NCBI RefSeq assembly: GCF_905220705.1
Contig: NZ_CAJNAT010000025.1
Location: 62,001 to 126,000 of the forward strand
Length of the DNA stretch: 64,000 nucleotides
From: Paraburkholderia domus
GTDB lineage: Bacteria; Pseudomonadota; Gammaproteobacteria; Burkholderiales; Burkholderiaceae
Direction of reading: 5' to 3'
The notes beneath the pieces were generated by a model that made no database searches, was not told the origin of the DNA, and saw nothing but the letters and a program-made list of their open reading frames with translations. The translations under genes and the position numbers were made by a program. Each line of letters opens with the position of its first letter. The stretch's first letter is position 1. Of this stretch, positions 36,051 to 44,601 are shown piece by piece.

Positions 36051-36365
36051 TTACGCGTCTTTCAGCCAGGGCATTTCCACGGGCGACACCACCAGATGTC
36101 GGGACTCCCGTTTCAGTTCGAAGATGAACCCAACCAGGATCATGGAGTCGGCATACGGGATCGGGAATACGTGAGGATTTTCCGCGCTGCGCAACGGATG
36201 CGCCGGCGTATCCGCCGTCGTCGCGGCGTTCTCGCGAACGCTCTCCAGTTCGTCAGCCATTGCGGGCCCACTTACTTTCAGGACGCGGCTACGCAGGTCG
36301 TTGAAGGGTTCGATGCGCGCCCCGTCTTCGTTGTACTCGGGCACTTCATAGATGAACCAGGACAT
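36051..36365 (-). CDS. Hypothetical protein
   Basis: A 104-residue protein I do not recognise. It starts with MSWFIYEVPEYNEDG and has a mixed, mostly hydrophilic sequence with no signal peptide. GGGAGA sits six bases before the ATG at 36365, which sets the start; the open frame runs on upstream without a better site. It stands alone between the signalling gene and the GDSL lipoprotein. Confidence 0.65.
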   Translation of the reverse strand: MSWFIYEVPEYNEDGARIEPFNDLRSRVLKVSGPAMADELESVRENAATTADTPAHPLRSAENPHVFPIPYADSMILVGFIFELKRESRHLVVSPVEMPWLKDA

Positions 36366-36640
36366 TTGCGTCTCCCAGGAAAAGGGCAGCCATTGTAGTA
36401 GCGGGTGTAGCGGCTTATCTCCGGACGCTCGTCCTGCTCCGCCTCGCCCGTTCATCCGCTGTTCAACAAAGACAATGTAACTCGACGCACGTTGAAGCGG
36501 ATCGCGTGACATACCGGACCACGATAGCGCATGGTTTTTGCTTCACGCAAGGGACCTGTGGCAAGCGCGATAGATAGGCAGGCTGGCGACGAGCAGGCCA
36601 CATAGGGGCATTTGCCCGGTCGACCCGCGGGAGAGGAGCT

Positions 36641-37663
36641 ATGCGAGCAATCAATGACACGGTACGTGTTGCAATTCTTGCCATGATGATTTCATTGTTC
36701 GCTGCATGCGGCGGGGGTGGAGGTGGCTCGAATAATGGCAGTGGCGCGGCCACTCCGCAGGGCGGCGTTAATCTGCAAGTTGTCTCGTTTGGCGACAGCC
36801 TGTCGGACGTCGGGACCTATGCGCCGATCGCCAGCGCGGTCGGCGGGGGACGTTTCACGACCAATCCGGGGCAAGTGTGGACTCAGGATGTTGCGCAATA
36901 CTACGGCGGCTCTCTAAGCGCTGCGTTTACGATCGACATCACTCATAAGTTGAGTGCGCAAAACGGTCTCGGCTATGCAGAGGGCGGCGCCACGGTGGCG
37001 ACGCCGGCAAACCAGAACGACTTCCTTACCGATGTCATCGGCAATGTCGAAATGCCGGTCAACCAGCAGGTTTCGAGCTATCTGACCACGCACGGAAGTT
37101 TCAATTCAAGTCAGCTGATCCTCGTCTGGGCAGGCGCGAACGACGTGCTCCGTGCCGGTTCGCTGCCGGCCGCGGCGCCGACCGTTCAAACGGCGGCAAG
37201 CGCCCTCGCCCAGATAGTCGGGCAGATCGTTCAGAACGGCGCCACTCATGTGGTGGTGGTCAATGTTCCCAATGTTGGCCTGTCGCCCAAAGGCATCGCC
37301 TCGCCCGACGGCGGGGCCAATCTGACCCAGCTATCGCAACTCTTCAACGCGGATCTGAACACCGCCTTGCAGGCCGATGGCCTGCAAGGCAAGATCATCC
37401 ATATCGATTCTTATACATGGGTGGACCAGATCATCGCGAACTTTCAGGCTAATGGCTTCACCGTGGCAAACACCGGCCAGGCCTGCGACCCCACGAAAAC
37501 GCCGGATGACACATCGTTGCTGTGCTCACCCGCGACCTACGTGACGGCCAATGCAGATCAGACATACATGTTCGCCGACGACCTTCATCCGACCACCCAT
37601 CTGCATACACTGTTCGCCCAGTATGTGGAGCAGCAGATCGCCCAGAGCGGACTGGGTCACTGA
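36641..37663 (+). CDS. GDSL/SGNH-type lipase or esterase, lipoprotein
   Basis: A 340-residue SGNH hydrolase. A signal peptide ends in FAAC followed by six Gly, a lipoprotein-like start. Block I is FGDSLSD with the nucleophile Ser, block II contains EGGA, block III is GANDV and block V is DDLHPTTHLH with the catalytic Asp and His. All four catalytic blocks look intact, so an esterase or lipase at the outer membrane or in the periplasm is expected. GGAGAGGAG precedes the ATG. Confidence 0.88.
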   Translation: MRAINDTVRVAILAMMISLFAACGGGGGGSNNGSGAATPQGGVNLQVVSFGDSLSDVGTYAPIASAVGGGRFTTNPGQVWTQDVAQYYGGSLSAAFTIDITHKLSAQNGLGYAEGGATVATPANQNDFLTDVIGNVEMPVNQQVSSYLTTHGSFNSSQLILVWAGANDVLRAGSLPAAAPTVQTAASALAQIVGQIVQNGATHVVVVNVPNVGLSPKGIASPDGGANLTQLSQLFNADLNTALQADGLQGKIIHIDSYTWVDQIIANFQANGFTVANTGQACDPTKTPDDTSLLCSPATYVTANADQTYMFADDLHPTTHLHTLFAQYVEQQIAQSGLGH

Positions 37664-37857
37664 GCCTCGAGAACAGGACGACCTGGCGCAGCCGCTAGCA
37701 CCCCGCGGCCGCCACATCGCTCGCGAACAGCCGCAAGAGCAGGACCGCGCCGCCGGACAGAACGGCAAAATTTGAACTGTCCCCAGGCATTCCCAGAATA
37801 CCGGGCGGCTGTCTCACGAACGTACACTCGTCGTTCTTCCCTGCGCTGAGAGAAACC

Positions 37858-39003
37858 GTGCCCGTCATTACCTGCATCGAAGATTTACGCGTGCTTGCGC
37901 AACGGCGTGTGCCACGCATGTTCTACGACTACGCCGACAGTGGCTCGTGGACCGAAAGTACCTATCGCGCCAATGAAAGCGACTTCCAGCGCCTGAAGCT
38001 GCGCCAGCGAGTGGCGGTCAACATGGCGGGCCGCAGCACACGCACGGAAATGATCGGTCAGGCGGCCGCCATGCCCGTGGCGCTCGCGCCGACGGGGTTG
38101 ACCGGAATGCAACACGCCGACGGCGAAATCCTCGCTGCACGCGCGGCGGAGAAGTTCGGCGTCCCGTTCACCTTGTCCACGATGAGCATCTGCTCGATCG
38201 AAGACGTTGCCTCACAGACCAGCAAGCCGTTCTGGTTCCAGCTTTATATGATGCGCGACCGCGATTTCATTGTGCGATTGATCGAGCGCGCTCGCGCGGC
38301 GCGGTGCAGCGCCTTGATGCTCACGCTGGACCTGCAGATCCTCGGCCAACGCCACAAGGACATCAGGAACGGGCTGTCGGCGCCGCCCAGATTGACCCCG
38401 GCGAACCTCATCAACCTTGCGACCAAGCCACGCTGGTGCCTCGGCATGCTCGGCACCCGGCGGCGCACCTTCGGCAACATCGTCGGTCATGCGAAGGGCG
38501 TAGGCGATCTGTCGTCCCTGAGCTCGTGGACCGCCGAGCAGTTCGATCCGGCGCTGAGCTGGGCAGACGTCGAGTGGGTCAAGAAGCTGTGGGGCGGCAA
38601 ACTCATTCTGAAAGGCATCATGGATGTCGAAGATGCTCGCCTTGCCGCCGACAGCGGCGCTGACGCGTTGATCGTCTCCAACCATGGCGGCCGTCAACTC
38701 GACGGTGCGCCCTCTTCGATCTCGGCGCTCCCCGAAATCGCACGCGAGGTCGGCTCGCGCATCGAGGTGTGGATGGATGGCGGCATCCGCAGCGGACAGG
38801 ACGTGCTGAAAGCCGTTGCGCTTGGCGCGAAAGGCACGATGATCGGCCGCAGCTTCCTCTACGGCCTGGGTGCAATGGGAGAGGCGGGTGTCACACAGTG
38901 CCTGCAGATCATCCATAAGGAACTGGACATCACCATGGCCTTTTGCGGCCACACCGATATCCGTCAGGTGGACGAACGGATCCTGCTGCCTGACAGGCGT
39001 TGA
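37858..39003 (+). CDS. FMN-dependent alpha-hydroxy-acid oxidase/dehydrogenase
   Basis: A 381-residue TIM-barrel flavoprotein of the LldD/glycolate-oxidase family that oxidises 2-hydroxy acids such as L-lactate to 2-oxo acids. It begins with the family FYDYADSG region (residues 22-29) and carries the active-site stretch SNHGGRQLDG with the catalytic His and substrate-binding Arg; the FMN phosphate site follows in the DGGIRSGQDVLKAVALGA region. The start is a GTG. Whether the substrate is lactate cannot be decided from sequence. Confidence 0.88.
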   Translation: MPVITCIEDLRVLAQRRVPRMFYDYADSGSWTESTYRANESDFQRLKLRQRVAVNMAGRSTRTEMIGQAAAMPVALAPTGLTGMQHADGEILAARAAEKFGVPFTLSTMSICSIEDVASQTSKPFWFQLYMMRDRDFIVRLIERARAARCSALMLTLDLQILGQRHKDIRNGLSAPPRLTPANLINLATKPRWCLGMLGTRRRTFGNIVGHAKGVGDLSSLSSWTAEQFDPALSWADVEWVKKLWGGKLILKGIMDVEDARLAADSGADALIVSNHGGRQLDGAPSSISALPEIAREVGSRIEVWMDGGIRSGQDVLKAVALGAKGTMIGRSFLYGLGAMGEAGVTQCLQIIHKELDITMAFCGHTDIRQVDERILLPDRR

Positions 39004-39122
39004 AGATCGAGTCAGTTTTCTGTGTCGTTTTCTATGTTGTTAACACATGCTCGTGCCTGCGCTTCGCCTGCCCGCGTGAACTGCGGAAATTGAGCGCCGC
39101 CGGTAATGCCGGCTAAGCAATC

Positions 39123-39287
39123 TCAGCTCTTTCTCGACGTCTTGGCGACAAACGGCGTCGGTACGTGCTGACACGTTTCGCTTCCGCACTTCGGGCAACG
39201 CGGATGGGCGGCCTCATGTTCAGCGAGATGTTCAGCGTGCTCGAACAACTCGCCACACTTCTCGCAACGATATTGATACGTCGGCAT
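39123..39287 (-). CDS. FmdB-like small zinc ribbon protein
   Basis: A 54-residue protein beginning MPTYQYRCEKCG, with two CxxC pairs (Cys8/Cys11 and Cys31/Cys34) that should bind one zinc ion, as in the FmdB-type regulatory zinc ribbon family. GGAGG is six bases before the ATG, and codon choice fits the genome. Between the Cys pairs is a His/Glu-rich stretch, and the tail is basic. Members are small and usually of unknown role. It is convergent with the alpha-hydroxy-acid oxidase and divergent from the adenosine-specific-kinase gene. Confidence 0.85.
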   Translation of the reverse strand: MPTYQYRCEKCGELFEHAEHLAEHEAAHPRCPKCGSETCQHVPTPFVAKTSRKS

Positions 39288-39570
39288 TGCTTTCCTCCAA
39301 CACGAATCCGTGCGCTGGCCAGATACGACTCGCCAGCACTATCCGGTACTGTGAAAATTCATTCTAGTGCAGCAAATGCGCAGTCATGCGCCTCATCTCG
39401 CGCAGCGCTCACTGGCTGCGACGACTTCACCACCGGCCCGCGCTTCCGCTGACGGCTAGTTCGTACTAGGCTTGATTGTGGAAGGCGGTCGCTGGCTGGC
39501 GCAACTTGACGAACTGGCGTCCGCTGACGAAAGCCCCCGGTGTTCCCGGCACCACAGAGCGAGGTCCGAT

Positions 39571-40056
39571 ATGCAACTGCTTACGGTAACAATCGCCAAA
39601 CCCGAAACGACGAACTTCATCTTGGGGCAAACCCATTTCATCAAGTCTGTCGAGGATCTGCACGAGGCAATGGTCGGTACCGTTCCGGGTATCAAGTTTG
39701 GTTTGGCCTTTTGCGAAGCCTCGGGTAAGCGCCTCGTGCGCCGGTCCGGCACCGACGCCGATCTGATCGAGTTAGCGTGCCAGAATGCCATCGCGATCGC
39801 TGCAGGGCACTGCTTCGTGATCTTTCTGGGCGATGGCTTTTACCCGGTCAATGTTCTGAACGCGATAAAGGCTGTGCCCGAGGTGTGCCGGATCTTCTGC
39901 GCGACGGCGAATCCCACGCAGATTCTGGTTGCCGAGACAGACCAGGGGCGCGGTATCCTGGGTGTGGTCGACGGGTCCCCGCCGCTTGGCATTGAAAATG
40001 AGGAGGACGTTCAATGGCGCAAGGATCTGTTACGTGCGATCGGTTACAAAGCGTAG
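39571..40056 (+). CDS. Adenosine-specific kinase family protein (PF04008 type)
   Basis: A 161-residue protein that looks like the adenosine-specific kinase family (formerly DUF355), whose members are about 160 residues and were characterised mainly from archaea by structure. The recognisable stretches are QTHFIKSVEDLHEAMV, KFGLAFCEASG and GILGVVDGSPP. I start at the ATG at 39571 with a GAGG in front. The next gene, 62 bases downstream, is an Ap4A phosphorylase, so the pair may recycle adenosine nucleotides. Confidence 0.82.
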   Translation: MQLLTVTIAKPETTNFILGQTHFIKSVEDLHEAMVGTVPGIKFGLAFCEASGKRLVRRSGTDADLIELACQNAIAIAAGHCFVIFLGDGFYPVNVLNAIKAVPEVCRIFCATANPTQILVAETDQGRGILGVVDGSPPLGIENEEDVQWRKDLLRAIGYKA

Positions 40057-40118
40057 GCGCGGTTACGCTCGTTCCGCGACATGCGCGTTTGCGACGTGCG
40101 TGCCAGTCTGCCTGAGCC

Positions 40119-41039
40119 ATGGAAGATCTGCATCTTCAGCCCGGCACCCTGTGGCCGGCCATCCTGCGCCAGACTGAGCATGCGCTGCGTTGTGGCGCAC
40201 TACGGCCGATCGAGACAATCCAGACGCTGATCGAAGAAGCTGGCGTACGCTTCCTTGTCCGCCAGGTTTCAAGCCTCGCTCGCAAGGAGAAAGCGCGGCA
40301 GGCGCCTAAAGAAGCGGGCGCGACGTGCAACGCGGTCAACCCGTTCCTACCTTATGATCCAGACCTCTTTGTGGCCGATATCTCGGACTCTCACGTCGCC
40401 TTGCTCAACAAGTTCAACGTCATCGACCGTCATCTCCTGATCGTCACCCGTCGTTTCAAATCGCAGGAAGCGCTACTCGACCTCGCGGACTTTGCTGCAT
40501 TAGCCGCCTGCATGGCCGAGTTCGATGGCCTCGGCTTCTACAATGGCGGCGCAGACGCCGGCGCGAGTCAACAGCACAAGCATCTGCAGATCGTGCCGCT
40601 GCCGCTCGGAGAATCAGGTCCACCGATCCCAATTGAGTCCGTTCTTGAGTCCGCGTGCATGGAAGGTCCGATCGGCAAGCTACCCGGTCTGCCATTCAGG
40701 CACGCGTTCGGCCGTCTGGAATCGGCTCCTGCTGCTTCAAAGCACGCCGCACACGCCGCTTTCGATTGCTACCACGCGTTGTTCGAAGCAGCTGGCCTGC
40801 GAGCGATCGAGGTGAATGGCGAACTGCACCAGTCGGCACCGTACAACCTGCTTGTCGCCCCTCGATGGATGCTGCTCGTGCCAAGGTCTTCGGAACGCGT
40901 CGAGGGAATTTCGGTGAATGCGCTGGGGTTTGCGGGATCGCTCTTCGTGCGAGACGCAGAACAGATGCAAGTCATCAGGAGGCTCGGTCCGATGACCGCG
41001 CTGCAACGCGTTGCGGTCCCTTTAGTCATGGCGCAATGA
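40119..41039 (+). CDS. ATP adenylyltransferase (Ap4A phosphorylase)
   Basis: A 306-residue HIT-superfamily protein resembling Apa2-type Ap4A phosphorylase, which splits diadenosine tetraphosphate with phosphate to ATP and ADP. The catalytic motif is QQHKHLQIVPL around residues 149-159, and the N-terminal part carries NKFNVIDRHLLIVTR, typical of the family. Ap4A is a stress-linked dinucleotide. It follows the adenosine-specific-kinase gene on the same strand and is probably co-transcribed. Confidence 0.85.
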   Translation: MEDLHLQPGTLWPAILRQTEHALRCGALRPIETIQTLIEEAGVRFLVRQVSSLARKEKARQAPKEAGATCNAVNPFLPYDPDLFVADISDSHVALLNKFNVIDRHLLIVTRRFKSQEALLDLADFAALAACMAEFDGLGFYNGGADAGASQQHKHLQIVPLPLGESGPPIPIESVLESACMEGPIGKLPGLPFRHAFGRLESAPAASKHAAHAAFDCYHALFEAAGLRAIEVNGELHQSAPYNLLVAPRWMLLVPRSSERVEGISVNALGFAGSLFVRDAEQMQVIRRLGPMTALQRVAVPLVMAQ

Positions 41040-41280
41040 GGCTTGGCAGACTCAATTGATGCCGCAACGAAACAAATAACGACGGTTCATAAAGGGTGGC
41101 ACGAGCTATGACAAAACTGTCCGTTCACCGTGCCGTTTAAGATTTAGCGCTCGACTTTCCACCCTCAACGGCAGCAACGAGAGATCCCTACGAAACAGGT
41201 AGAGATGAATGAGAACCGCAGTTGCTATTTCTCTGGTCACCTAAAATATAAGTATGGTTCTGACCTCAAAGGAGGTTGCC

Positions 41281-41439
41281 ATGACCCAGTCGATGATGAG
41301 TTTCGTAGTAGGAATTGTTGTGGTCCTATGCCTCGTGATATTTACAGCGGCACGCTACAGGCGGGAACACAAGGACCAGTCGGTTGCCCGCTGGCTGGAC
41401 ACGCATCCGATCAAGAACTGGCTGCACCATAAGCACTGA
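41281..41439 (+). CDS. Small single-span membrane protein
   Basis: A 52-residue protein with one membrane helix (about residues 6-24) and a basic, Trp-containing tail ending in HHKH. I do not recognise a named family. A nearly perfect ribosome binding site, AAAGGAGG, lies six bases before the ATG, so it is very likely translated. It stands 240 bases after the Ap4A phosphorylase gene. Confidence 0.75.
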   Translation: MTQSMMSFVVGIVVVLCLVIFTAARYRREHKDQSVARWLDTHPIKNWLHHKH

Positions 41440-41521
41440 ATGACGCAGCGTAATTTCTGGCGGGGGGCACCGCATGCAAATGGATTCTGGCCATTTTCAA
41501 CCTGCGCCGCCCCCTTAGCCC

Positions 41522-41875
41522 TCACACATCCACGATTACCTCGAAGCCACCGTAGATCAACCGCTTGCCGTCGAACGGCATTGGATTCACGTCAGGCTGC
41601 AACCGCGGATCTGCCATGACTGCTTTCATACCCTCATCCCGCACCTGACGCGACGGCCAGACAACCCAGGAAAACACCACCGTTTCGTCCTCCTTGCGTT
41701 TGACCGCCATCGGAAACGAAGTCAGCTTTCCCTCTGGCACGTCGTCTCCCCAACACTCGACCACCTGCAACGCGCCGTTCTCCTTAAAGACGCCCGCGGC
41801 CATTTCCGCCTGCTTGACGTATTTTTCGCGGTCGATCGTGGCGACCGGTACGACAAATCCATCGATGTAAGTCAT
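41522..41875 (-). CDS. DUF1428 family protein (YbaA-like)
   Basis: A 117-residue cytoplasmic protein of the DUF1428 family, a small ferredoxin-like (dimeric alpha/beta barrel) fold of unknown role. The family start MTYIDGFVVPV and the middle CWGDDVPEGK are clear. AAGGAG lies seven bases before the ATG at 41875; a GTG two codons upstream is a less likely start. Confidence 0.87.
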   Translation of the reverse strand: MTYIDGFVVPVATIDREKYVKQAEMAAGVFKENGALQVVECWGDDVPEGKLTSFPMAVKRKEDETVVFSWVVWPSRQVRDEGMKAVMADPRLQPDVNPMPFDGKRLIYGGFEVIVDV

Positions 41876-42067
41876 GAACACGCTCCTTGCTGGTTAAAAG
41901 TCGAATAGGGCCGGAAGGCAACGATGCCCGGTCCGGCGTCATCGCACCGCCCTCCTATGAGTACGACGAGCGACAGGCGACGAAATCGACAACTGTCCTG
42001 TTGTCATCAACCGGGCCCAGGGAAAAAACCAGTGGACGAGCAAATCGCATGGTGTAGCATCCAATCA

Positions 42068-42089
42068 TTACATTGTTTAATGTAACAAT
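42068..42089. promoter_or_regulatory. Two interleaved palindromes, likely operator
   Basis: TTACATT at 42068-42074 is mirrored by AATGTAA at 42079-42085, and ATTGTT at 42072-42077 by AACAAT at 42084-42089. Overlapping dyads of this size are typical of TetR-family operators. They lie 62-83 bases before the M24-peptidase start. No divergent TetR gene is next to it. Confidence 0.55.
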
Positions 42090-42150
42090 AATTGATGTCA
42101 TCATGACAGGCAGCCGCACGCCCGTCGGACGGCATCTTCGGGAGGCATGC

Positions 42151-42675
42151 ATGGGTGACAAGACATTTCCACACGTCAACGTGGACGAACTGGCGCAGTT
42201 CCGCGAAGTCCAGCAACTGGCCTATCGGTGCGTCGAAAGCGTCGGTGAAATGCTCCTCCTGGGCATGACGGAAAAAGACGCCGCCCGGCTGTTGACCGAA
42301 TGGTTGCAGGATCACGGCGTGCGTGACTGGCTGCACAAACCCTTCGCATGGTTCGGCGACCGTACCGCCTTTGAGGGGTTTTCCGGGCTGTCGCACATGG
42401 CCGGCTTCAATCTGGCTTTCTTTCCGAGTTCGCGCCGGCTGGAAGAGAACATGCCGGTCATCCTCGACGTGGCGCCGATACTGAACGGCGTGATCGCCGA
42501 TGTCGGCTACGCCACTTGCATCGGCGTGAATCCCATTCTCGAACAACTGAAAGACGACCTCGCCGAACACCGCGAGTTGATCGTCATCACCGATGACGAT
42601 GCCTACTGGCTCGACGACGACCTGCCGCACGTACGCCGCTGGGCGCAGCGCGGCCAGACACAATTCGCTGCATGA
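42151..42675 (+). pseudogene. M24 family metallopeptidase with internal deletion
   Basis: A 174-residue product whose first 145 or so residues match the first part of an M24 (pita-bread fold) peptidase, including the two Asp metal ligands in LDVAPILNGVIADVGYA. The last 30 residues (ITDDDAYWLDDDLPHVRRW onward) look like the extreme C-terminus of the same family. The part between, with the His and two Glu ligands, is missing, so it cannot be an active peptidase. GGAGG at 42141-42145 fixes the start. The frame is kept, so a short protein may still be made. Confidence 0.65.
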
Positions 42676-42844
42676 CGGAGGCGCACATGCAGCTTTTAAC
42701 CGAACCCATATCGCCCACGCTATATGAGGCGCCACCCGCCAAGCACCGCGCCGATTTCACGGTGCGCTCGGGCGACGTTTTATCTCGCGCCATCTGCCCT
42801 GGCTAGCCCGGGCGCTCGCCCGCATCAGCATGGTGCCGCGTTGA
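42672..42844 (+). pseudogene. Scar of an SDR/alpha-beta-hydrolase-type gene
   Basis: The start region (ATG at 42672 or 42687, the latter with GGAG in front) encodes about 31 plausible residues up to FTVRSGDV, like the beginning of a hydrolase-SDR fusion protein. From about 42778 a different frame encodes the plausible end of such a protein, SRHLPWLARALARISMVPR, stopping at 42844. The two halves are joined out of frame, so the reading frame from the start ends at 42806. This is what a large internal deletion would leave. Confidence 0.5.
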
Positions 42845-42884
42845 CATCAACGCTGACATCACTAACCGGACGCCAGAGACCGTC

Positions 42885-43787
42885 ATGACCGAAGAACAAA
42901 CCCAACACAAGATCAAGGCACGCCATGTGAAGTTCGACTGGAGCGGAACGCCCATCCAGTGGGTTCCCGGTGACCCGTCGAGCACGCACATCATCAATGT
43001 GCTGAACCTGCTGTTCCCCGCCGGCGAACTATGGTTCTGCCGTGTCTACAACAAGGCACTTCCGCTCATCACCGACCCGGCGTTGCACGACGACGCGCAG
43101 GGCTTCCTCAGGCAGGAAGCGGTGCATTCGCGCTCGCACGGCGGCGTCCTTACGCACTACTACAAGACTCACGGCATCGACACGCAGCCCTTCACCAGGA
43201 AACTCGACTGGCTGTTTGGCAAGCTGCTCGGCGAGCAACCGCTTGGGCTGAAGATCGGCAAAACGCGCTTCTGGCTGCGCCAGCAGCTTGGCGTCATCGC
43301 CGCGCTGGAACACTTTTTCGGTTACCTCGGCAATTGGGTGCTCAATGCCGACGGGCTCGATGCTGCCCACGCCGACCCAACCATGCTCGACCTGCTGCGC
43401 TGGCACGGTGCCGAAGAAGTCGAACACCGCACCGTAGCCTTCGACATTTTCCGGCATATGGGCGGCAGCTACTTCGAACGCTGCTTCCACATGCTGTCGA
43501 CCGTCATGCTTCTGCTGTACTTTCTCACACACGGCGCGCGCTTCATGCACCGGCGCGATCCCGGCGCCGGCGCATACCGAGGTTTTATCCTCGCCTGGCG
43601 CGCTGGAGCGCGGCGCGGTTGTCTGCCGTCGTTCTGGAAAATGATCGCGGCAGCGCTACGCTATTTCAATCCGCGCTATACGCCCCACCACGAAGGTTCC
43701 ACTGAGCAGGCGCTGGCTTATCTTGCAACCTCGCCCGCTGCGCAGGCCGCGGCGCATGGGGGTAACTGGGTGCGTGATGCGAATTGA
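42885..43787 (+). CDS. Metal-dependent hydrolase (PF10118 type)
   Basis: A 300-residue protein of the putative metal-dependent hydrolase family, an all-helical membrane-associated family with conserved His/Glu clusters: QEAVHSRSHGG (about residues 77-87), EHFFGYL and GAEEVEHRTVAFD (about 177-189). These may bind a di-metal centre. In relatives it lies with M24-peptidase, SDR and ferredoxin-reductase genes; here it is the only intact member, downstream of two eroded genes. The biochemical reaction is not known. Confidence 0.8.
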   Translation: MTEEQTQHKIKARHVKFDWSGTPIQWVPGDPSSTHIINVLNLLFPAGELWFCRVYNKALPLITDPALHDDAQGFLRQEAVHSRSHGGVLTHYYKTHGIDTQPFTRKLDWLFGKLLGEQPLGLKIGKTRFWLRQQLGVIAALEHFFGYLGNWVLNADGLDAAHADPTMLDLLRWHGAEEVEHRTVAFDIFRHMGGSYFERCFHMLSTVMLLLYFLTHGARFMHRRDPGAGAYRGFILAWRAGARRGCLPSFWKMIAAALRYFNPRYTPHHEGSTEQALAYLATSPAAQAAAHGGNWVRDAN

Positions 43788-43789
43788 CG

Positions 43790-44371
43790 CTACTGCGCGC
43801 CGCCGTCCTGGGTCATGACCAGCGCGAGCGACTCGGAAAGAATCGATTTCGCCAGTTTGTCGTCGTCCACCGCGCGCGCGAGCGTAATGGCCCCCACGAT
43901 GGCCGCGACGATACCCAGCGCCGGTTTTTCGCCGCCGCCGGATGCCGCTTGCGTTATTTGTGACGCCAGTTTGCGCACGTACTTTGTGAGCTGTTCCCTG
44001 ACGTCCGGATTCGCATGGCGCGCTTCTCCCGCGAGTGCGCACAGCGCACAGCCATTGCCGGGATTCTTCACGTGACGCTCGCTGAGGAACCCCTCGACAA
44101 TGGACTGCAGAGGCGTTTCCCCATGTTTTCCTGCACCCGTTGCGAGAGAAGCGATGCGCTTCGCTCCCTGACTGACCGCGTGCTCGAGCGCTTCCAGGAT
44201 CAATTCATCACGCGACGAAAAATGGCCGTAGAACGCGCCATGCGTAAGCCCCGCACTGCGCATGCAGTCGGCGACGCCGAGCGCCTCGATCCCGTGTTCG
44301 CGAATCTGCCGTGACGCGGTCTCCAGAACGCGCTGCCTGCTCTCAGCCTTTTGTGCCTGCGAATAACCCAC
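43790..44371 (-). CDS. TetR/AcrR family repressor
   Basis: A 193-residue TetR-type regulator with the usual N-terminal helix-turn-helix (LGVADCMRSAGLTHGAFYGHF) and a C-terminal domain with Cys in CALCALAGEA, as in regulators that sense electrophiles. I start at the GTG at 44371 because GGGGAGG is six bases upstream; a TTG at 44395 is the longer option. It is divergent from an SDR gene, which it probably controls through the dyads at 44396-44458. Confidence 0.85.
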   Translation of the reverse strand: MGYSQAQKAESRQRVLETASRQIREHGIEALGVADCMRSAGLTHGAFYGHFSSRDELILEALEHAVSQGAKRIASLATGAGKHGETPLQSIVEGFLSERHVKNPGNGCALCALAGEARHANPDVREQLTKYVRKLASQITQAASGGGEKPALGIVAAIVGAITLARAVDDDKLAKSILSESLALVMTQDGGAQ

Positions 44372-44388
44372 TTTTTGCCTCCCCACGC

Positions 44389-44458
44389 TTGACAATCTGC
44401 ATGATGGCTATAATACTGAATTTCTGCATGATGCTCAACATACAGAATGAGATGTTGA
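44389..44458. promoter_or_regulatory. Promoter and operator-like repeats between TetR and SDR genes
   Basis: TTGACA at 44389-44394 is followed after 14 bases by TATAAT at 44409-44414 (TAATAC at 44411 would give a 16-base spacer). An 11-base direct repeat TCTGCATGATG occurs at 44396-44406 and 44423-44433. A 7-base inverted repeat, TCAACAT (44435-44441) and ATGTTGA (44452-44458), follows. Together they look like the SDR promoter with binding sites for the divergent TetR repressor. Confidence 0.5.
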
Positions 44459-44601
44459 CGGCACGCTTGCTGAATCGGATGCGGCGGCCATCTAGCGCTG
44501 CGTAACAAGTTTTTGCGCCAGGGTTTTCACACCAGGTTTTCGCGCTGTCAGCCGGCAAGGCTTTCGACGTGATCTCACGGCGTTACACACAGGAGAAGGA
44601 C

